NCBI GenBank assembly: GCA_036381275.1
Contig: DASVDC010000074.1
Span: 30,148 to 94,147, forward strand
Direction of reading: 5' to 3'
From: UBA7803 sp036381275
GTDB taxonomy: Bacteria; Pseudomonadota; Gammaproteobacteria; Pseudomonadales; Azotimanducaceae
Length of the DNA: 64,000 bases
The notes under the pieces are model-generated. The model was not told the origin of the DNA. It worked only from the letters and a program-made list of their open reading frames with translations, and ran no database searches. The number at the start of each line of letters is the position of its first letter. Positions within the stretch are counted from its first letter, which is position 1. This document shows positions 60,555 to 64,000 of the stretch, piece by piece. A program made the translations under genes and the position numbers.

Positions 60555-61109
60555 TCACCAGAGGTCCCGGCCGAGCCGCGCCCTCCAGATCGAAGCACGG
60601 CGGCGCTTCATCCGTTCGTGAAGCTGAATCCGCCGGGCGGACAGCCACTCTTCACGGGTCGCGGCGTCGTGTCCGGTGCCTCGACGCTTTTCCTCATCGG
60701 CGCGATAGCGGCAGAAATCGGCGTAGGCCTCGATCTCGTGCCGAAGATCCTGGCAGACGAGCTCGGCCATGATCGCGTCGTCGAGAAAGCCGACGCCGGG
60801 AATCCGATCCGGTATGTCGTCGTGCGGATTGAGCAGATAGGCGAGGGAGCGCAGCACCCGGTTCCGGTCCTCCTCGTCCAGACGCCACTCGGAATCTTCG
60901 ACCATCCGCGCGAGCAGCTCGAGCTTCTCCATGCGCGCGTTGACGAAGTCGGGCAACTCGCGCTGGCGCATCTCGGCGATCATCTTCGCCGCAGCCTGCG
61001 CGACCTCGGAGGCGTTGCGCTCCTCGAAAGCCTCCTGCGCCTCGTGCATCCGCTCGCGGAAATACGCGAGATCGTCGTCGGACAACTGGAACGAGACGTT
61101 CAGCGGCAT
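60555..61109 (-). CDS. YkvA/DUF1232-domain protein
   Basis: 184 residues. The segment LPDFVNARMEKLELLARMVEDSEW...LRSLAYLLNPHDDIPDRIPGVGFLDDAIMAELV (~52-118) is a DUF1232/YkvA domain with the NPHDxIPD turn. The rest is helical and basic at the C-terminus (HERMKRRRASIWRARLGRDLW). ATG 61109 has GGGGAG upstream. The family role is unknown. It is the gene before the TonB2-type operon on the same strand but outside its promoter. Confidence 0.82.
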   Translation of the reverse strand: MPLNVSFQLSDDDLAYFRERMHEAQEAFEERNASEVAQAAAKMIAEMRQRELPDFVNARMEKLELLARMVEDSEWRLDEEDRNRVLRSLAYLLNPHDDIPDRIPGVGFLDDAIMAELVCQDLRHEIEAYADFCRYRADEEKRRGTGHDAATREEWLSARRIQLHERMKRRRASIWRARLGRDLW

Positions 61110-61250
61110 GAGCTCCCCCCGGAACTCCCTTCCGGGCCAGAGCATAGCGGGCGGCGCGAGCGCCGGGAAGGAATTTTCGCGCCGCTCCCGGCCTCGCGGC
61201 CGTGCGCCGCCCGGCGGGGCCGCCGTCGAGCGGCGCGCGACCGACGGCTT

Positions 61251-63098
61251 CTACCAGCCGCACTGCCGGCCGGCGTTCTGCTCCTCGAGCCAGTCAACGA
61301 GCGGCTCGAAGTAGGCGAGCATCGCGGTGCCGTCGATCTCGCGGCTGCCGGTGAACGCCTCGAGCGCCTCGGGCCACGGGCGGCTCATGCCCATCGCCAT
61401 CATCGCCTCCAGGCGTCGGCCCACCTCCTCGTTGCCGTAGATCGAGCAGCGGTGCAGCGGCCCTTTCCAGCCGGCCATTTCGCACGCCGCCTTGTGGAAC
61501 TGGAACTGCAGCAGCCGCGCGAGGAAGTAGCGCGTGTACGGCGTGTTGCCGGGGATGTGGTACTTGGCCCCGGGGTCGAACGCGTCCGCGGGGCGCTCGG
61601 CCGGCGGCACGATTCCCTGGTACTCGCGGCGCAGCTCGGTCCACGCGGTGTTGTACTCCTCCGGCGTGATCTCGCCCGAGAACACGCCCCAGCGCCATTT
61701 GTCGATCAGCAGTCCGAACGGCAGGAACGCGACCTTGTCGAGCGCCTGGCGCAGCAGCAGGCCGACGTCCTTCGATTCGTCGGGCACGTTCTCGCGATCG
61801 AGGAGCCCGATCTGCACCAGGTACTCCGGGGTCACGGACAGCGCGATGAAGTCGCCCACCGCCTCGTGGAAGCCGTCGTTCGCGCTGCCGAGGTACAGGA
61901 ACGGCTGCTTGTTGTAGGCGCGCTGGTAGTAGTTGTGGCCGAGCTCGTGGTGCACCGTGACGAAGTCGCTCGCGTTCACCTTCGTGCACATCTTGATCCT
62001 GAGGTCGTTCTGGTTGTCGACGTTCCAGGCGCTTGCGTGACAGACCACCTCACGGTCCGCGGGCGCGGTGATCAGGCTCCGCTCCCAGAACGTGTCCGGC
62101 AGCTCGGCGAAGCCGAGCGAGGAGAAGAACCGCTCACCGGTCTCGATGATGCGCTTCGGTGTATAGTCGGCTTGGACCAGGAGCTCGGTCAGGTCGTAGC
62201 CGATGTCGCCGGCCCCGTCGGGTGCGACCAGATCGTAGATCGGCCCCCATTCCTGCGCCCACATGTTGCCGAGCAGATCGGCGCGGATCGGTCCTGTGGC
62301 CGGCTGCACCGCGTCGCCGTAGTGCTCGTTCAGCTCGGCTCGCGTGTAGCAGTGGAGCTGGTCGTAGAGCGGCTTCACCTGCGCCCACAGCCGGTCGAGC
62401 AGTGCCGCGAACGCGTCCGGGTCCATGTCGTAACCCGAGCGCCACATCGCGCCGGTGTCGGCGAAGCCGAGCTCGCGGGCCCCGGCGTTGGAGATCTCGA
62501 CGAAGCGCCGGTAGTCGTCCTGCATCTGCACGCCGACGCGGTGCCAGCTCGTCCACATCTCCTTCAGCAGCTCCGGATCGCGCTCGGTGCCCATCAGCGC
62601 CTCGAGGTCGTTGCCGCGGGTCGGCTCGCCCTTGTAGGTGCCCTTGCCCTTGCCGTAGGCCGACTGCATCCGGGTCAGCAGCGTCGACAGCTCCTTGGCC
62701 GCGCCCGGCTCGTCGGGGGCGGGCGCGACGAGGCCCTGCCGGAGGATCTCGAGCTTTCGGCGGGTGTCGAAATCGAGGCCTTCGATGTCGATGTAGCGCG
62801 CCGCCTGACCCGCGAGCTCGACCCCGAGCTCCGTGAACTCGGCGTTCGACCGCGCCGCGAGGTAGTCCGTGTCGACGTTGATGTACGTGGCGTTCACCCA
62901 GGCGGCCCTGGCCGAGTAGACGGACAGGTCGGCCAGCCGCTTCTCGGCATCGGCGACGAACGCGCGCGCATCGGCCGCGGTGGGCGCGGACGGCTCGGCC
63001 GCGCCGTCTTCGGAAGGATTCGGCGCGCCGCTCGTCGTGGCGGCGTACGCGATCAGCAGCGCGGCGCCGAACGCGGCCGCGGCGGTCGGGAACTTCAT
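61251..63098 (-). CDS. M2-family peptidyl-dipeptidase (ACE-like)
   Basis: 615 residues. Signal peptide (ends ATTSGA). Zinc motif HELGH at 384-388 with the third ligand Glu in GFHEAVGDF about 24 residues later, as in angiotensin-converting-enzyme family M2 dipeptidases such as Xanthomonas XcACE. TGAMWRSGYDMD, KMCTKVN and CSIYGNEEVGRRL also fit. Removes C-terminal dipeptides in the periplasm. ATG 63098 follows GGAG; an in-frame TTG at 63113 is less likely. Confidence 0.93.
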   Translation of the reverse strand: MKFPTAAAAFGAALLIAYAATTSGAPNPSEDGAAEPSAPTAADARAFVADAEKRLADLSVYSARAAWVNATYINVDTDYLAARSNAEFTELGVELAGQAARYIDIEGLDFDTRRKLEILRQGLVAPAPDEPGAAKELSTLLTRMQSAYGKGKGTYKGEPTRGNDLEALMGTERDPELLKEMWTSWHRVGVQMQDDYRRFVEISNAGARELGFADTGAMWRSGYDMDPDAFAALLDRLWAQVKPLYDQLHCYTRAELNEHYGDAVQPATGPIRADLLGNMWAQEWGPIYDLVAPDGAGDIGYDLTELLVQADYTPKRIIETGERFFSSLGFAELPDTFWERSLITAPADREVVCHASAWNVDNQNDLRIKMCTKVNASDFVTVHHELGHNYYQRAYNKQPFLYLGSANDGFHEAVGDFIALSVTPEYLVQIGLLDRENVPDESKDVGLLLRQALDKVAFLPFGLLIDKWRWGVFSGEITPEEYNTAWTELRREYQGIVPPAERPADAFDPGAKYHIPGNTPYTRYFLARLLQFQFHKAACEMAGWKGPLHRCSIYGNEEVGRRLEAMMAMGMSRPWPEALEAFTGSREIDGTAMLAYFEPLVDWLEEQNAGRQCGW

Positions 63099-63906
63099 CG
63101 ATTCGTGCTCCAAGTGAGACGTCGGGTGGGACCTAATCGGGAAAGCGTCCGCGCGTCAAGCGTTTCGGGCAGCCGAGGTCATCCTCGCCCGATGGTTCGC
63201 TGCGGAGGCCGAGCACTGCGCCGCGCGGGCGGGTCTCAGGGACAGCATACGGCTTCACCGGATGCCGGCGGCGCGAGTCGGCCGTGCACTTCGCGGGCGG
63301 TCCGGTTCGGACCCCGGCCAGATCAGGGCGCTGTTGGTTGCGGCGATGCCGGCGATCGCTGAAGGTGCGGTAAGAAGTCGCTGACGTCCGGGTTTCAGCC
63401 GCCAGCAACCCTCCAACCCGTCCGCTCGTTCACACCGTTGCGGCCGGCTTCCGCATCCGTCGCGCGCCGGGGATGCATCATGGCGCGAATCAAATCAACA
63501 GCTCGCCTTGATCGAATCGCGAACATCGCCCGAATCGGAATCCGCAACATCGCCCGAATCAAATCGGCGGTGTTCGAGGTACAGCGCCGGATCTCGATTC
63601 GCCCCGGGCCTATCGATTGATTCGGGCCATGTTCATTCCGATGCGGGCTGAGGTGGTGGTGCCAAGGCTGGATGGTGCGTGGGATACCCCGCGCGCACCG
63701 CCGCCGCACGCCGGGCGCTGCGGTCCACGTCGACACCCGTTCACGAGCGTTGATCAGGGCGATGTTGCGGATCGTAGTCGCGCGCCGATGCACTCGTGTG
63801 GCCGGTTCGTACCGCTGAGGCCGCGCTCACGGAAAGCAACGGCTCCCTCAGAAGGCGACCACTGCCTGGAAAGGCAACCACTCCCTCAGTCGGTTCCCTC
63901 GCACGG
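63099..63906. other. long non-coding stretch with degenerate short repeats
   Basis: No gene can be supported. Between 63.49 and 63.77 kb a 15-nt motif AACATCGCCCGAATC recurs: exact copies at 63522 and 63546, and inverted, slightly changed copies at 63619 and 63752. Open frames here are short, without SD sites, and read as repeats of the same Ile/Arg/Ala letters. Probably intergenic DNA with decayed repeats. Confidence 0.5.
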
Positions 63907-64000
63907 CTACCAGGTGTCGATGTGCGGCCGCTTCTTGCCGTGCCGGGGCGGCGGGGGCGGTGCGCTCTCGAGCGCCATCGTGATCCAGCGCCGGGAGTCG
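63907..64000 (-). CDS. C-terminal end of an unidentified protein (partial)
   Basis: Minus-strand frame open to the window edge, ending SRRWITMALESAPPPPPRHG then KKRPHIDTW and TAG at 63909-63907. The proline run followed by a basic tail is a plausible protein C-terminus. Too short to identify. Confidence 0.5.
   Translation of the reverse strand, partial: DSRRWITMALESAPPPPPRHGKKRPHIDTW

Noticed and set aside
63438..63620. small plus-strand ORF reading as ARI/IRN repeats
   Set aside because: The apparent protein simply reflects the 15-nt DNA repeat; there is no SD and no family.

Overview
This 64 kb window is GC-rich (roughly two thirds G+C by eye), densely coding chromosomal DNA. The gene content points to a free-living, aerobic gammaproteobacterium: a nuo operon, a TtpC/TonB2-type energy-transduction locus with DUF3450 genes, a TonB-dependent receptor of the style common in Steroidobacter/Xanthomonadales relatives, a double-length UvrA, and many GTGGGAGCGG/GTAGGAGCGA palindromic REP repeats. 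The exact taxon cannot be fixed from this window. No rRNA, tRNA, CRISPR array, prophage or transposase was found.

Layout. 1-2.6 kb: 3' end of the nuo operon (nuoM partial, nuoN). 2.6-7.3 kb: CBS-domain protein, a membrane M28 peptidase, then GFA-family, indoleamine-2,3-dioxygenase-like and hotdog-thioesterase genes on the minus strand. 7.5-10.5 kb: a secreted dockerin-tailed protein followed by a cohesin-like protein with a C-terminal anchor. 10.5-15 kb: desaturase diverging from a PaaX-type regulator, a PRTase overlapping pncB, and an AHSA1/SRPBCC gene. 15.0-15.1 kb: a tiny self-contained unit on the minus strand (promoter, perfect Shine-Dalgarno, 11-codon ORF, terminator). 15.2-28 kb: a glycerol-type ABC importer (glpS, glpT, glpP, glpQ, glpU, glpV) interrupted by a YHS gene and by a 6 kb block with an SLC13-type transporter, a decayed lower-GC segment, an Nramp-like transporter and a YbdG-type channel. 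28-34.4 kb: two-gene molybdenum hydroxylase, methyltransferase, glycosyltransferase-like gene, and an ECF sigma factor with a zf-HC2/bactofilin-like fusion. 34.4-36.6 kb: arsR-arsC fusion, VOC protein and lipoprotein hydrolase. 36.7-41.6 kb: a minus-strand operon whose first gene, a kinase/formylglycine-generating-enzyme-like fusion, is split by an apparent deletion, followed by lipoprotein, TPR and beta-barrel genes. 41.9-52.6 kb: TonB-dependent receptor, epimerase, tandem UvrA and MFS exporter. 52.7-60.5 kb: a nine-gene ExbB/ExbD/TonB operon with two DUF3450-TtpC pairs and two ExbD proteins. 60.5-63.1 kb: YkvA-like protein and an M2 (ACE-like) peptidase. 63.1-63.9 kb: no supportable gene, only degenerate repeats.

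Functionally the window combines respiration, envelope energetics (TonB2-type system plus receptor), uptake (glycerol, metals, anions) and stress/repair functions. The most unusual points are REP palindromes translated inside three genes, the tiny ORF unit with an extended perfect Shine-Dalgarno, a neighbouring cohesin/dockerin pair, the sigma factor/bactofilin fusion and the enlarged TonB2 operon.
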